A stretch of DNA of 64,000 nucleotides from Methylococcales bacterium (GCA_030753675.1 JASMBU010000002.1:62001-126000); one strand, 5' to 3'. Counted from the first letter of the stretch, positions 46,294 through 55,522 are shown. Translations and numbers: made by a program. Notes: generated by a model not told the origin, from the letters alone.

Positions 46294-47310
46294 ATGACAA
46301 CAGCGCTTAAATTAGATTTATTTAATAATTCTAAAGTGTCAATAAATTCTAAGATGACAATGTTTGGCGTCATTGTTTTGCTGGTTTTAGCAGTGGTGCC
46401 ATCTTTAACCGTCGCGGCGTCTTTTGCCTTTATTTCCAATCAATTGGATAATAATGTTTCGGTAATTGACACCACCAGTAATGAAGTGATTGAAACAGTT
46501 ACGGTTACTGGTAAGCCTGTTGGCGTTGCCGTTAATAAACAAAAATCACATGTGTATATCAGTACACCTATAGGGAATGGTTTTAGCGTTCTCGATGCTA
46601 ATAATTTTAAACTTAAACGCAAGGTCACGACCAGTAACGGCGCTTTGGGGATTGTTAGTGATAACCAAGGCGAACGTGTCTTTGTGGCCGATTGGTATGA
46701 AAATAATATTGCTGTTTTTGATACGCACGATTTCAAATTATTAACCACGATAGCAGTGGGTCAATCCCCTTCGGGGATGGCTGTCAGTCCAGATGACCGG
46801 TGGCTTTATGTCGCTAACCGTGTTGATGACAGTGTTTCTCAAATTGATCTGAACACCTTCAAAATAAGGAATACAACTAAGGTTGGAACGCATCCTTTTG
46901 GTCTGACTATAGATCAAGATGGACAGCGAATTTATGTGTCTAATGTTGAGAGTGATGATGTTTCAATTCTCACAACAGCAGGCTTAAAAAGAGTGGGTAA
47001 AGTTAAGGTTGGCAGTCGTCCTTATGCCAGTGCCTTAGCATTGCACGACACTTTATTATTTGTTACTAATCAAGATGACACCACTGTTTCAGTGATTGAC
47101 ACGCAGACATTAACCGAAATTAAGCAAATCGAAGTCGGTGAAAAACCTGAAGGTATTAGTACGCATCCTGATGGTAAGCGGGTATATGTTGCGAATTGGT
47201 TTGATGGTACCGTTAGCGTAATTGATGCAACAACCTTAACAATCATGACGACCATCGAAACAGGGGATGGAAGTCGGGCTTTTGGACAGTTCATTTCTCA
47301 ACAACGATAA
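46294..47310 (+). CDS. Exported YVTN-type beta-propeller protein
   Basis: 338 residues. An N-terminal hydrophobic segment (about 22-43) is preceded by a long polar stretch; a second ATG at 46354 would give a shorter, more normal signal peptide. The rest is six to seven YVTN repeats, each with patterns such as D-N-N-V-S-V-I-D-T, G-x-x-P-x-G-V-A-V, V-Y-V-A-N-W and a central T-V-S-V-I-D. Such propellers occur near PQQ dehydrogenase systems. It follows the MxaD-like gene by 31 bases, probably in one transcript, and is paralogous in form to the propeller at 52999-53979. Confidence 0.85.
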   Translation: MTTALKLDLFNNSKVSINSKMTMFGVIVLLVLAVVPSLTVAASFAFISNQLDNNVSVIDTTSNEVIETVTVTGKPVGVAVNKQKSHVYISTPIGNGFSVLDANNFKLKRKVTTSNGALGIVSDNQGERVFVADWYENNIAVFDTHDFKLLTTIAVGQSPSGMAVSPDDRWLYVANRVDDSVSQIDLNTFKIRNTTKVGTHPFGLTIDQDGQRIYVSNVESDDVSILTTAGLKRVGKVKVGSRPYASALALHDTLLFVTNQDDTTVSVIDTQTLTEIKQIEVGEKPEGISTHPDGKRVYVANWFDGTVSVIDATTLTIMTTIETGDGSRAFGQFISQQR

Positions 47311-47329
47311 TAAATTTTAAGGAACTGAT

Positions 47330-47617
47330 ATGGCGGAAACAATAGATGAACTCACCGTTAATTATACGGATGGAGATATTCAAACGGTTAAAGAATTAGA
47401 TAAGAAAGTACTCAGTAAAGGTGCGTGGTCAACAATCATCTATCGTTACCAAGATTGGAACCGTAGTGCCGAAGAATATGGCCCGGATAAATATACGATA
47501 CGTCGTTACCAAAAGAGAAATGGTGAATATCAACAGAAGTCAAAATTTAATATTTCCAGTGAGAAACAAGCCAAAGAAGTCATCGGGGCACTTTCTGAGT
47601 GGCTAGAGGAAGCTTAA
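47330..47617 (+). CDS. Small uncharacterised soluble protein
   Basis: 95 residues, no signal peptide or membrane segment. There is a charged N-terminal helix, then an aromatic-rich middle (W-S-T-I-I-Y-R-Y-Q-D-W-N), then Y-T-I-R-R-Y-Q-K-R-N-G-E-Y and a C-terminal helix ending W-L-E-E-A. The strand-strand-helix arrangement faintly recalls PC4-like single-strand binders, but I would not name it so. AAGGAA precedes the ATG. It lies 19 bases after the propeller gene, suggesting one operon. Confidence 0.7.
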   Translation: MAETIDELTVNYTDGDIQTVKELDKKVLSKGAWSTIIYRYQDWNRSAEEYGPDKYTIRRYQKRNGEYQQKSKFNISSEKQAKEVIGALSEWLEEA

Positions 47618-47637
47618 TTTAAACGGCAAGGGCCAGA

Positions 47638-48075
47638 TTAATCGAGCCAATGGATAATATGTTCCTCAATGGCATCAATTTGTGATTCTTTCATGGCATA
47701 ACTTCGTATTGAAACCCCTGCATCGTGAACGGATTCTTTGTCCTTAGCAATTAAAGGGTGCCAATCTGGGAGCTTTTCGCCGTCAGCTAATAATTTATAG
47801 GCACAGGTTGTGGGAAGCCAGATATAGTCACTGAAATTGTGTTGTTTCAAATTTAGACAATCAGGAACTAAATGGGTTCGTTCACAATAACGTGTGCAGG
47901 TACAGGTGTCCAGATCGATTAGATCACAAACCACACTGGTATAAAATATTTCCTCCGTGTCTTCGTCTTCCAATTTATGTAAACAGCATTTACCGCATGA
48001 GTCACATAAAGATTCCCATTCGCTGTGGCTCATTTCAGACAGCTTTTTTTCTTCCCAGAAGGGTTTTGGAGTCAT
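47638..48075 (-). CDS. ycgN: YcgN/UPF0260 cysteine-cluster protein
   Basis: 145 residues matching the YcgN family. F-W-E-E-K-K-L-S-E-M-S-H-S-E-W-E-S-L-C-D-S-C-G-K-C-C-L-H-K is split by conserved cysteines, then C-T-C-T-R-Y and W-L-P-T-T-C-A-Y-K-L-L. The CxxCGxCC arrangement suggests metal or Fe-S binding; the function is unknown. The stop faces the convergent small-protein gene across 20 bases. The PHP gene lies just upstream on the same strand. Confidence 0.93.
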   Translation of the reverse strand: MTPKPFWEEKKLSEMSHSEWESLCDSCGKCCLHKLEDEDTEEIFYTSVVCDLIDLDTCTCTRYCERTHLVPDCLNLKQHNFSDYIWLPTTCAYKLLADGEKLPDWHPLIAKDKESVHDAGVSIRSYAMKESQIDAIEEHIIHWLD

Positions 48076-48096
48076 AAGTCGATAACGTAACAGTGA

Positions 48097-48927
48097 TTAA
48101 AATAAATCCCAAATGGGTTTAATGTCATGGGGGAGTGGTGCTAAACGACCGAGTTCAATCCATTTGTTTTTATCAGAGTGGAAATCTGATCCTACAGAAC
48201 CATAAAGATCAAATGTGCGTGCAAATTGGCTGGCCTTGCGTATATCATCCGGATTGTTATTGCCAGTAACGATTTCAATCCCTGCACCGCCAGCCAGTTT
48301 AAATGCAGTAAGTAATCTTTTTAACTTGTTCGTTGTTAGTTTATATTGTAAAGGGTGCGCAATAATAGCCTGGCCACCAGCATCTGTAATCCAGTTCACC
48401 GCGGTTTCTAATTCCACCCAAGAGGTACTCACAAAAGCTGATTTTCCATCACCCAAATATTTATCAAATGCACTTTGAAAAGAACTGACATGGTTTTCTT
48501 CGAGCAAGTATTGGGCAAAATGTGAGCGGGTAATCATACCATGTCCTGCTTTTTTTAAAACGTAATCCATGGCGCCGGGAATACCTCTCTTGGAGAGTTT
48601 ATAGGCAATCTTTTCTGCGCGTTCGAATCGAGTTTGGCCTAATAATAAAGTTCCACGTTGTAAAGTAGAATCATTAGGGTCGATATTAAGTCCCACAATG
48701 TGAAAGCATTGATTATTCCATGTTGTGGAAAGTTCAATGCCATTGATTAGGGTTAATGGGCTGGCTTGGGAATGACTATGGGCTTCAATTAGGCCGGCTA
48801 CGGTGTCATGGTCGGTGAGTGCTAAGTGACTCACTTGCAGTGTTTCAGCACGAATAATGAGTTGCTCTGGGGACAAAGTGCCGTCTGAGAAGTATGAGTG
48901 GCTGTGTAAGTCAATTTTAAAGGACAT
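48097..48927 (-). CDS. rnm: PHP-domain phosphoesterase (RNase AM/YciV type)
   Basis: 276 residues with a PHP metal centre: D-L-H-S-H-S-Y-F-S-D-G (residues 5-15), T-D-H-D-T-V-A-G, I-A-H-P-L-Q-Y and G-S-D-F-H-S-D. Length and motif order match the YciV group, which acts on 5' ends of short RNA and on 3',5'-bisphosphonucleotides. Family membership is clear; the exact substrate is inferred. The start is two bases after the exporter stop, so the two are co-transcribed. Confidence 0.9.
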   Translation of the reverse strand: MSFKIDLHSHSYFSDGTLSPEQLIIRAETLQVSHLALTDHDTVAGLIEAHSHSQASPLTLINGIELSTTWNNQCFHIVGLNIDPNDSTLQRGTLLLGQTRFERAEKIAYKLSKRGIPGAMDYVLKKAGHGMITRSHFAQYLLEENHVSSFQSAFDKYLGDGKSAFVSTSWVELETAVNWITDAGGQAIIAHPLQYKLTTNKLKRLLTAFKLAGGAGIEIVTGNNNPDDIRKASQFARTFDLYGSVGSDFHSDKNKWIELGRLAPLPHDIKPIWDLF

Positions 48928-48929
48928 TA

Positions 48930-50726
48930 TTATTCACCGTATAATTGAGCATAGAGTCCTTTTTGCTTGATAAGAGTTTCGGGGTGGCCTTGTTGGCAGA
49001 TTTGACCATTATCGAAAACATAAACGTGATCAGCTTGTTTTACAGCGCTCAGGCGATGAGCAATGATAATAGTCGTACGATCCTGTAAAAATTCTTTTAA
49101 GGCGTTGTGTAAATCATTTTCAATCTGACTATCCAGTGCAGAAGTGGCCTCATCTAAAATGACAATATTGGGCTTTGAAAGGATCATTCGCGCAATAGCA
49201 AGACGCTGTCGTTGTCCGCCGGATAATTTTAATCCTTGACGACCGACGGGAGTTTCTAGTGCTAAGTTAAGGCCTTTGACGGTGGTTTTGAGTTGAGAAA
49301 TTTCCAAAGCCGTCCATAAATCAGCATCGGGACAGTCGCGTCCTAAGGTGAGATTGGCTCGAATCGTATCATTAAATAAAATAGGGTTTTGTAATACGGT
49401 GACTACGTTTTCACGGATGGTATTAAGCCCGATTTGGTTCATGGGTACACCATCATAATATATATTTCCCTGTGTGGTCGGGTATAGCCCGATAAGGATT
49501 TGGATTAGGGTTGATTTTCCACCCCCACTAGCACCGACTAATGCCACCTTATGTCCAGCCGGAATGTGTAGGTTAACGCCCTTTAAAATAGGGTGAGAGG
49601 CGTTGTAATGAAAGTGCAGGTTTTCAATCGTAAGGCTAGAGCTGTGCGTGCTTGAGAAAGGATTTTTGCTTTCTATGATGACGGGTTCTTGTTTTAAGTC
49701 ACTGATGTTGTTTAGACGTAATAGAGCGGCTTTAGCGCTGAAATAAGCATATTGAATGCCGAGTATTTCTTGGATGGGTCCCATCATGAGCCAAAGGTAG
49801 CCAAAGACTGCGAGCATTTGACCAATAGAAAGACCTGAATATAAAACCATTAACATGGACAGAGCGCGAAAAATATCAAAACCAAATAAGAAAATAATAA
49901 AACTGAGGCGGTTTGCGGCCTCATTTTTCCATGCAAAAGCGGTCGCTGTTGTTTTAACGGTTTCGGCGGTTAACTTCAGTTCACTAAAGTAATGCTGATC
50001 GCGGTTACTGGCACGAATTTGGTGAATCGCTTCCAAGGTATCAGTTAACGATTGTTGAAAGATGCTGAGAGCAGTCGTCTCATTTGCTTTTAAGGTTTTT
50101 ATTCGCTTTCCGGCTAATCGTGTGAAATAAATAACAATCGGGTTAAGCAGTAAAATAAATAAGCCGAGCTGCCAATGAAGCCATAATAGGATGATGGCTA
50201 TGCCAGTAATGGATAAAAAGGAAATCAGTAATTTACTGATGGTAGAGCCAATAAAGGTATCCAGTGTTTCTAGGTCAGTGACCAAATGCGTGATGACACG
50301 CCCAGAACCCAATGATTCGTATTCTTTCATTGAGACGGTTTGTAGTGTTTGGATGAGTCGGCAGCGTAAATTAAAGATGATATCTTTTGAGATCAAGAAA
50401 AAACTTCGACTTTGTAAAATAGCCAGACTGGTTGAAGCTAAGCGAAGTAGTAGGCTGAAAACCAAGATGGTTATAATATAAACAGGCGGGTTATGCCATT
50501 GAGAGGGAAGTAATTGGTTTAGTGTTGTTAAGGTGATGTCAGGCTTGTTGAGGAGAATTTCATCAACCAACAAGGGCATCAGCAGTGGTATTGGAACACT
50601 AGCCATGGTCGCTAGCAGGGCCATAATATGAGCACTAATTAATTTGGGTTTATGTCTTCGTGCTAAGTGATAAATATCGGCCCAGGAAATTTTTTTGTTG
50701 GGTCGATGAGAAAGGGAGGAAGTCAC
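48930..50726 (-). CDS. MsbA-like ABC exporter (fused permease and ATPase)
   Basis: 598 residues. Six transmembrane helices fill about 30-320. The ATPase domain has Walker A G-A-S-G-G-G-K-S-T (near 407), signature L-S-G-G-Q-R-Q-R-L, Walker B I-V-I-L-D-E-A-T-S-A-L-D and switch H-R-L. This is the half-transporter type that dimerises to export lipids, peptides or drugs. The substrate cannot be read from the sequence; msbA proper usually sits with lpxK, which is absent here. Confidence 0.92.
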   Translation of the reverse strand: MTSSLSHRPNKKISWADIYHLARRHKPKLISAHIMALLATMASVPIPLLMPLLVDEILLNKPDITLTTLNQLLPSQWHNPPVYIITILVFSLLLRLASTSLAILQSRSFFLISKDIIFNLRCRLIQTLQTVSMKEYESLGSGRVITHLVTDLETLDTFIGSTISKLLISFLSITGIAIILLWLHWQLGLFILLLNPIVIYFTRLAGKRIKTLKANETTALSIFQQSLTDTLEAIHQIRASNRDQHYFSELKLTAETVKTTATAFAWKNEAANRLSFIIFLFGFDIFRALSMLMVLYSGLSIGQMLAVFGYLWLMMGPIQEILGIQYAYFSAKAALLRLNNISDLKQEPVIIESKNPFSSTHSSSLTIENLHFHYNASHPILKGVNLHIPAGHKVALVGASGGGKSTLIQILIGLYPTTQGNIYYDGVPMNQIGLNTIRENVVTVLQNPILFNDTIRANLTLGRDCPDADLWTALEISQLKTTVKGLNLALETPVGRQGLKLSGGQRQRLAIARMILSKPNIVILDEATSALDSQIENDLHNALKEFLQDRTTIIIAHRLSAVKQADHVYVFDNGQICQQGHPETLIKQKGLYAQLYGE

Positions 50727-50799
50727 GTCAAGTAGGCAGTATGAATAAGAGCGCTAATAAGATTTGTTTTAGGTTAATAGCATTTTAACATGAGTTGCT

Positions 50800-51624
50800 C
50801 TAAAGAGGGGGTTGTTGAGGGCCTTCTTGATTGACAATAAGTAGGTCGCCAATGTGCAGAATGCCGGTGTTTTTATGAATTGCATTTTGACCAAAAAAAA
50901 CTTGATTGTTCCATTTTCTGAGTTTGTTCAGTGTTGTGAGTGGTTCTTTCCCCATTGTTCCTGCCGTGGTGTCTATAGTGGTGATTGCACAACGTGAACA
51001 GGGTTTAGGGAGTCGGAAGAATATCTCACCTACTTGTATTTCACGCCAAAAATCTTCGGCATAGCTTGAGCAATTAGCAATGACCAGATTGGGTCTAAAC
51101 CGTAACATGGGTAGTGATAGATTCATCGCTGAATTTAAGCTGGCTAAGGAATTTTCCGAGATCAAAAGAAAAGGAAAACCATCCGAAAAGTAAATTTGGT
51201 CAGAGGCTAGGCCAAAAGTTTGATCAATAAGGCGAGTATATTGTTCTGGTTGATAGACGAGTTGACAAAAACAATTTAAAACATCACTCAGCCATTTATT
51301 AGCGATTGTTGAGACAGTCCAAGCCATGCATTGATCGTTCCAAATTGAAACAGAACAATCTTCTTTTTTATCAGGGGTTAAGTCCAGAGTCAGGTCCTCA
51401 ATACCTTGTGCAGATAAGATTAAGTGGTTTTTCGTGATGGTGGTTTTGATTAATGACATTTTGGGGAGTTGACGTTGACTTAAAAACTGTCCTTGTTGAT
51501 CAACAATCATCCATTGACGGTCGTATTTTAAGCCACGTGAAGTCACAGGCCATTGATTAACCGAGATGCCCGCTAAGGATTTGATCGGATAGATTGTAAT
51601 TTGACTAAGGTAAGAAGATTGCAT
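50800..51624 (-). CDS. MOSC-domain protein with N-terminal beta-barrel (YcbX-like)
   Basis: 274 residues. An N-terminal MOSC beta-barrel (L-S-Q-I-T-I-Y-P-I-K-S-L-A-G, R-G-L-K-Y-D-R-Q-W-M) is followed by a MOSC domain with the conserved cysteine in P-C-S-R-C-A-I-T-T-I-D (about 211-221). The C-terminal 2Fe-2S domain of some YcbX proteins is absent. Such proteins carry sulfurated molybdenum cofactor and reduce N-hydroxylated compounds. The physiological role here is unknown. Confidence 0.9.
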   Translation of the reverse strand: MQSSYLSQITIYPIKSLAGISVNQWPVTSRGLKYDRQWMIVDQQGQFLSQRQLPKMSLIKTTITKNHLILSAQGIEDLTLDLTPDKKEDCSVSIWNDQCMAWTVSTIANKWLSDVLNCFCQLVYQPEQYTRLIDQTFGLASDQIYFSDGFPFLLISENSLASLNSAMNLSLPMLRFRPNLVIANCSSYAEDFWREIQVGEIFFRLPKPCSRCAITTIDTTAGTMGKEPLTTLNKLRKWNNQVFFGQNAIHKNTGILHIGDLLIVNQEGPQQPPL

Positions 51625-51809
51625 GGTGATTTCAGTGGCTATGAAACAAGACAGTTTTAAAGAATAGCTTAATTTTACCGCTAAAAATGAAAATCGATTT
51701 ATAATTTCATATTATTGTTGATAACGAATAAGGCATAATATCGAGCCTAAGTTCTACGTGAGTTATAGCGGTTGCGAGAAATTTATCATGGCTAGCAGAG
51801 GTAATCAGT

Positions 51810-53006
51810 TTGAATTTAAGTAAACCACAAGGGATGAATTTTCTTTCTAATCGGTGGTTTGGTCTGTCCGTTATTCTATGGTTTGTTCCGCTGACTGTTT
51901 TCTGTGCAGATACGGTACCTATTGAGATTGTTTATATCTCTCAAAAACAAGCGCAAAAACCAGCGTTATCAAATCTTGATAGTATTCCTAAAGATGAAGG
52001 CCTACAGGGGGCTTTGTTAGCGATCGAAGATAATAATACCACCGGGAAATTCACAGGTCATCAGTTTAAGCTCCTTGAAAAACAATGGTCTGAACAGGGC
52101 GTTAATCCAAAAGATAACAGTATTTTTTTCGAGGAAAAAGCACTGATTGTGGCAGCGCTCGGCGATAATGCTTTGTTGGAAATGAAGCAATTAGCCATGA
52201 ATAAATCTACCCTAATTATGGATGTCGTTTCACGTGCAGATCATTTTCGTCAACAAGGGTGTGGTAATCATGTTTTTTATCTTGCACCCAGTCGCGCCAT
52301 GCGTGCGGATGCCTTGGCGCAATATTTATTAAAGAAACGTTGGGTGAAATGGTTTCTAGTGCAAGGACTCACGAATGAAGATAAGCTTTTTTCTCAAGCT
52401 TTGAAGCGTGCGGCTAAGCGTTTTGGTAGTACTCTTGTTGCTCAGAAAACTTGGCTGCATGATTATGATGCACGCAGAACAGCCCAAGAGGAGGTCTCTG
52501 TTTTCACGCAGGGTGTCGACTACGATGTCTTGGTGGTAGCAGATGAGCAAGGTCTTTTTGGTGAGTATTTAAGTTACCGAACTTGGAAGCCTAGGCCAGT
52601 CGTGGGGACTCAGGGGTTGGTACCTACCGCATGGCATAAAACCCATGAACAATGGGGTGCGGTACAAATTCAAAATCGTTTTAAAGCCCAATCAGGACGG
52701 CGTATGACAGAAAAAGACTATGCGGCCTATTTGGCTATCCGTAGTTATGGGGAGGCAATTATTCGAGTGGGATCTAGTGAGCCAGAAAAAATTAAGGCTT
52801 ATTTGCTGAGTGATCAATTTACCTTACAAGGATACAAAGGGAAGCCTTTGTCATTCCGCTCTTGGAATGGACAATTAAGACAGCCTGTTTTATTAGCAGC
52901 ACCGCGTGCCATGGTGGCTACGGCGCCGATACAGGGTTTTTTACACCCCATAACTGAGTTGGATACATTAGGTTATGACCAGCGGGAAGTAGATTGTAAT
53001 GAGTAA
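51810..53006 (+). CDS. Substrate-binding-like protein of the PQQ-alcohol-dehydrogenase-associated ABC system
   Basis: 398 residues. A signal peptide ends near V-F-C-A-D. The rest resembles a periplasmic branched-chain amino acid-type binding protein (I-E-I-V-Y-I-S-Q-K, G-A-L-L-A-I-E-D-N-N-T). I take the TTG at 51810 because AGAGG is eight bases upstream; the ATG at 51834 has its purine run too close. It is the first of four overlapping genes (binding protein, propeller, ATPase, permease), the set that accompanies PQQ-dependent alcohol oxidation. It overlaps the propeller gene by eight bases. Confidence 0.85.
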   Translation: MNLSKPQGMNFLSNRWFGLSVILWFVPLTVFCADTVPIEIVYISQKQAQKPALSNLDSIPKDEGLQGALLAIEDNNTTGKFTGHQFKLLEKQWSEQGVNPKDNSIFFEEKALIVAALGDNALLEMKQLAMNKSTLIMDVVSRADHFRQQGCGNHVFYLAPSRAMRADALAQYLLKKRWVKWFLVQGLTNEDKLFSQALKRAAKRFGSTLVAQKTWLHDYDARRTAQEEVSVFTQGVDYDVLVVADEQGLFGEYLSYRTWKPRPVVGTQGLVPTAWHKTHEQWGAVQIQNRFKAQSGRRMTEKDYAAYLAIRSYGEAIIRVGSSEPEKIKAYLLSDQFTLQGYKGKPLSFRSWNGQLRQPVLLAAPRAMVATAPIQGFLHPITELDTLGYDQREVDCNE

Positions 53007-53979
53007 AGGAATAGTCTGTTGTATTTATCTGGTTTTGCTATGGGTGCCATCGTGTGTGTTGAGGACAGTGGCGGCTGAGACAATTTATATCACTCTTGAA
53101 AAAGATAATGCCTTGGCAGTGGTTGATCCAGATCTAGGGGAGTTGGTAGCAACCATTCCAATAGGTCAACGGCCGCGAGGTATCGCACTCAGTCACGACC
53201 AGAGTCAATTGTATGTTGCCACCAGTGATGACCATGTGATTCAAATTATTGACATTAAAACATTGGCGCCAGTCGGTGTTCTGCCATCGGGGAATGATCC
53301 GGAAACATTTGCACTGCATACCGCTGCGGATATTCTTTTTGTTTCTAATGAGGATGATAGTTTAGTCTCTGTCGTTGACGTTAATAAGCAGCAAGTCATT
53401 CATGGCATAGGTGTGGGTGTTGAGCCAGAGGGTATTGCCGTGAGTCCGGATGGTCAGTGGGTTGTTAGTGCATCGGAAACGACTAATATGATTCACTGGA
53501 TAGATGCTGAAAGTTATAACGTGGTTGATAATACCCTGGTTGACCCTAGACCGAGAGGGGTTGCTTTTACAGCAGATAGTCAATACTTATGGGTGACTTC
53601 CGAGTTGGCTGGAACGGTGGCTATTTTAGATGTTAAAACACATCAAATTATTAAAACCATTACGTTAGCCGTTCCTGGCTTAAATGCTGATCGTAATCAG
53701 CCGGTGGGGGTGGTTATCGACCCTGAAACACAGTGGGCTTATGTGGCAATGGGGCCTGCTAATCGTGTTGCTATTATTAATGCCAAAACGTTCGCTATAG
53801 AAGATTATCTCTTAGTGGGGGAGCGGGTTTGGAATTTATCTTTTTCACCGGATTATAGTCGACTTTATTGCACCAATGGGGTCAGTAATGATATCTCTAT
53901 TATTGACCTCACCCGTAATAAAGTGGTTAAGTCGATTAAAGTAGGTCATTTCCCATGGGGGCTGGTGGTAAAGCCATGA
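52999..53979 (+). CDS. PQQ-associated exported beta-propeller protein
   Basis: 326 residues with a signal peptide (hydrophobic to about residue 22, A-A-E-T). It is built of YVTN-like repeats: N-A-L-A-V-V-D-P, I-P-I-G-Q-R-P-R-G-I-A-L, L-Y-V-A-T-S-D-D, and repeated P-x-G-V-A-F/V with W-V-T-S-E-L-A-G-T-V-A-I-L-D. It belongs to the propeller family that travels with this ABC system. The ATG lies inside the previous gene, and its TGA overlaps the ATPase start. It may bind the dehydrogenase or a small ligand in the periplasm; the role is not established. Confidence 0.87.
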   Translation: MSKGIVCCIYLVLLWVPSCVLRTVAAETIYITLEKDNALAVVDPDLGELVATIPIGQRPRGIALSHDQSQLYVATSDDHVIQIIDIKTLAPVGVLPSGNDPETFALHTAADILFVSNEDDSLVSVVDVNKQQVIHGIGVGVEPEGIAVSPDGQWVVSASETTNMIHWIDAESYNVVDNTLVDPRPRGVAFTADSQYLWVTSELAGTVAILDVKTHQIIKTITLAVPGLNADRNQPVGVVIDPETQWAYVAMGPANRVAIINAKTFAIEDYLLVGERVWNLSFSPDYSRLYCTNGVSNDISIIDLTRNKVVKSIKVGHFPWGLVVKP

Positions 53980-54716
53980 TGGATTCAATGGCGCTTTCGG
54001 TTAAGGGGTTGAGTTTTTCTTATGGGCCTCAAGCGGCGCTTTTGGGTGTTGGTTTTGACGTGCAACGGAGTCAGTGTTGTATTCTATTAGGCCCTAATGG
54101 TGCCGGTAAAAGCACTTTGTTTGCCTTGATTACAGGCCTTTACCATGCAAGAGAAGGCCGAATAGCCTTAGGGGGTAATGAGATTAAAAAGTCGAGCTTT
54201 CAGGCATTATCTCAATTAGGTGTAGTTTTTCAACAATCGACGTTGGATTTGGATTTAACCATTAAGCAGAATTTACATTACCATGCTGCATTGCATGGAA
54301 TTTCTCGAAAACAAGCGAATAACATCATTCACCAGGAATTAGAGCGCTTTGAAATGTTTGAGCGTTTGAATGAGAAAGTTCGTCATTTAAATGGCGGTCA
54401 TCGGCGCCGAGTAGAAATAGCAAGAGCGTTATTACATAAGCCGTCAGTGTTGTTGTTAGATGAGCCGACAGTTGGATTGGATCTCCCTTCACGGCAAGCG
54501 ATAGTTAGCTATATTCATGACCTAACAAAAGAACAAGGGTTAGCGGTCCTTTGGGCAACGCATTTGATCGATGAAGTGTATCCCACCGATCAATTGGTTG
54601 TGTTGCACCATGGAAAAATTCAAATAACGGGAACGGTGAGTGGGGTCATAGAAAAGGTACATGCAGAAAACCTTCAGGATGCCTTTGCGCATTTTACTCA
54701 AAAAGAGGTTGGCTAA
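53976..54716 (+). CDS. ABC transporter ATP-binding protein, PQQ-associated system
   Basis: 246 residues from the ATG at 53976, which overlaps the propeller stop (ATGA). An in-frame ATG at 53955 lies deeper inside the previous gene and seems less likely. Walker A is G-P-N-G-A-G-K-S-T, and Walker B is V-L-L-L-D-E-P-T-V-G-L-D. The signature is L-N-G-G-H-R-R-R, a departure from the usual L-S-G-G-Q that is worth noting. The D-loop and H-loop (W-A-T-H-L-I-D-E) are present. It powers the permease that follows after two bases. Confidence 0.92.
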   Translation: MMDSMALSVKGLSFSYGPQAALLGVGFDVQRSQCCILLGPNGAGKSTLFALITGLYHAREGRIALGGNEIKKSSFQALSQLGVVFQQSTLDLDLTIKQNLHYHAALHGISRKQANNIIHQELERFEMFERLNEKVRHLNGGHRRRVEIARALLHKPSVLLLDEPTVGLDLPSRQAIVSYIHDLTKEQGLAVLWATHLIDEVYPTDQLVVLHHGKIQITGTVSGVIEKVHAENLQDAFAHFTQKEVG

Positions 54717-54718
54717 GG

Positions 54719-55522
54719 ATGTTATTACTTCATTATCTTAGAGCAATGAAGGGGATTGTTGGCCGTGAATTGTGGCGTTTTGTTCAACAACGGGAACGAT
54801 TTTTTTCGGCGTTAGTGAGGCCGATGATATGGTTATTTGTTTTTGCAGCAGGCTTTAAGTCTGTGTTAGGGATTGCTATTGCACCGCCGTATGAAACCTA
54901 TATTTTATATGAGGTTTATATCACACCTGGTTTGTTAGGGATGATTCAGTTATTTAATGGTATGCAAAGTTCATTATCGATGGTTTATGATCGTGAAATG
55001 GGTAGTATGCGTATTTTATTGGTGAGCCCTTTGCCGCGAAGTTTTTTATTGATAAGCAAATTATTGGCTGGAACTGCTGTGTCTATTGTGCAATGTTATG
55101 TCTTTCTAGCGATTGCCTGGTGCTATGGTATTGAGCCACCGGTGATGGGTTATCTGTGGCTTTTTCCTGCGTTAGTGGTTTCTGGATTAATGTTGGGTTC
55201 ATTGGGGATGTTATTGTCGTCTTTTATTAAGCAATTGGAAAATTTTGCAGGTGTTATGAATTTTGTTATCTTTCCCATGTTTTTCATGTCCAGTGCGTTA
55301 TACCCGTTGTGGAAATTACAGGAGTCGAATGAGTGGTTAGCGCGGTTAGCGGAATATAATCCCTTCACTAAGAATGTTGAGTTGATTCGGTTTGCGTTAT
55401 ATGGGCAATTAAACATTGAGGCCTTATATTATACGGTGGCATCACTTTTGTTGTTTTTATTCGTAGCAATCCAAGGGTATAATCCTTCAAGAGGAATGAT
55501 GAATAAAAAGAAAGGCCGTTGA
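54719..55522 (+). CDS. ABC-2 type permease, PQQ-associated system
   Basis: 267 residues with six hydrophobic segments and an R-F-V-Q-Q-R-E-R-F-F cytoplasmic start, typical of ABC-2 export permeases (DrrB/NodJ-like). M-G-S-M-R-I-L-L-V-S-P-L-P-R is the conserved coupling region. It lies two bases after the ATPase gene and ends the operon. The transported molecule is unknown. Because ABC-2 permeases normally export, the pairing with a binding-protein-like partner is puzzling. Confidence 0.9.
   Translation: MLLLHYLRAMKGIVGRELWRFVQQRERFFSALVRPMIWLFVFAAGFKSVLGIAIAPPYETYILYEVYITPGLLGMIQLFNGMQSSLSMVYDREMGSMRILLVSPLPRSFLLISKLLAGTAVSIVQCYVFLAIAWCYGIEPPVMGYLWLFPALVVSGLMLGSLGMLLSSFIKQLENFAGVMNFVIFPMFFMSSALYPLWKLQESNEWLARLAEYNPFTKNVELIRFALYGQLNIEALYYTVASLLLFLFVAIQGYNPSRGMMNKKKGR

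Noticed and set aside
47421-47606. Second frame inside the 95-residue protein gene
   Set aside because: Overlaps the better-supported frame that has a ribosome-binding site and good codon use.
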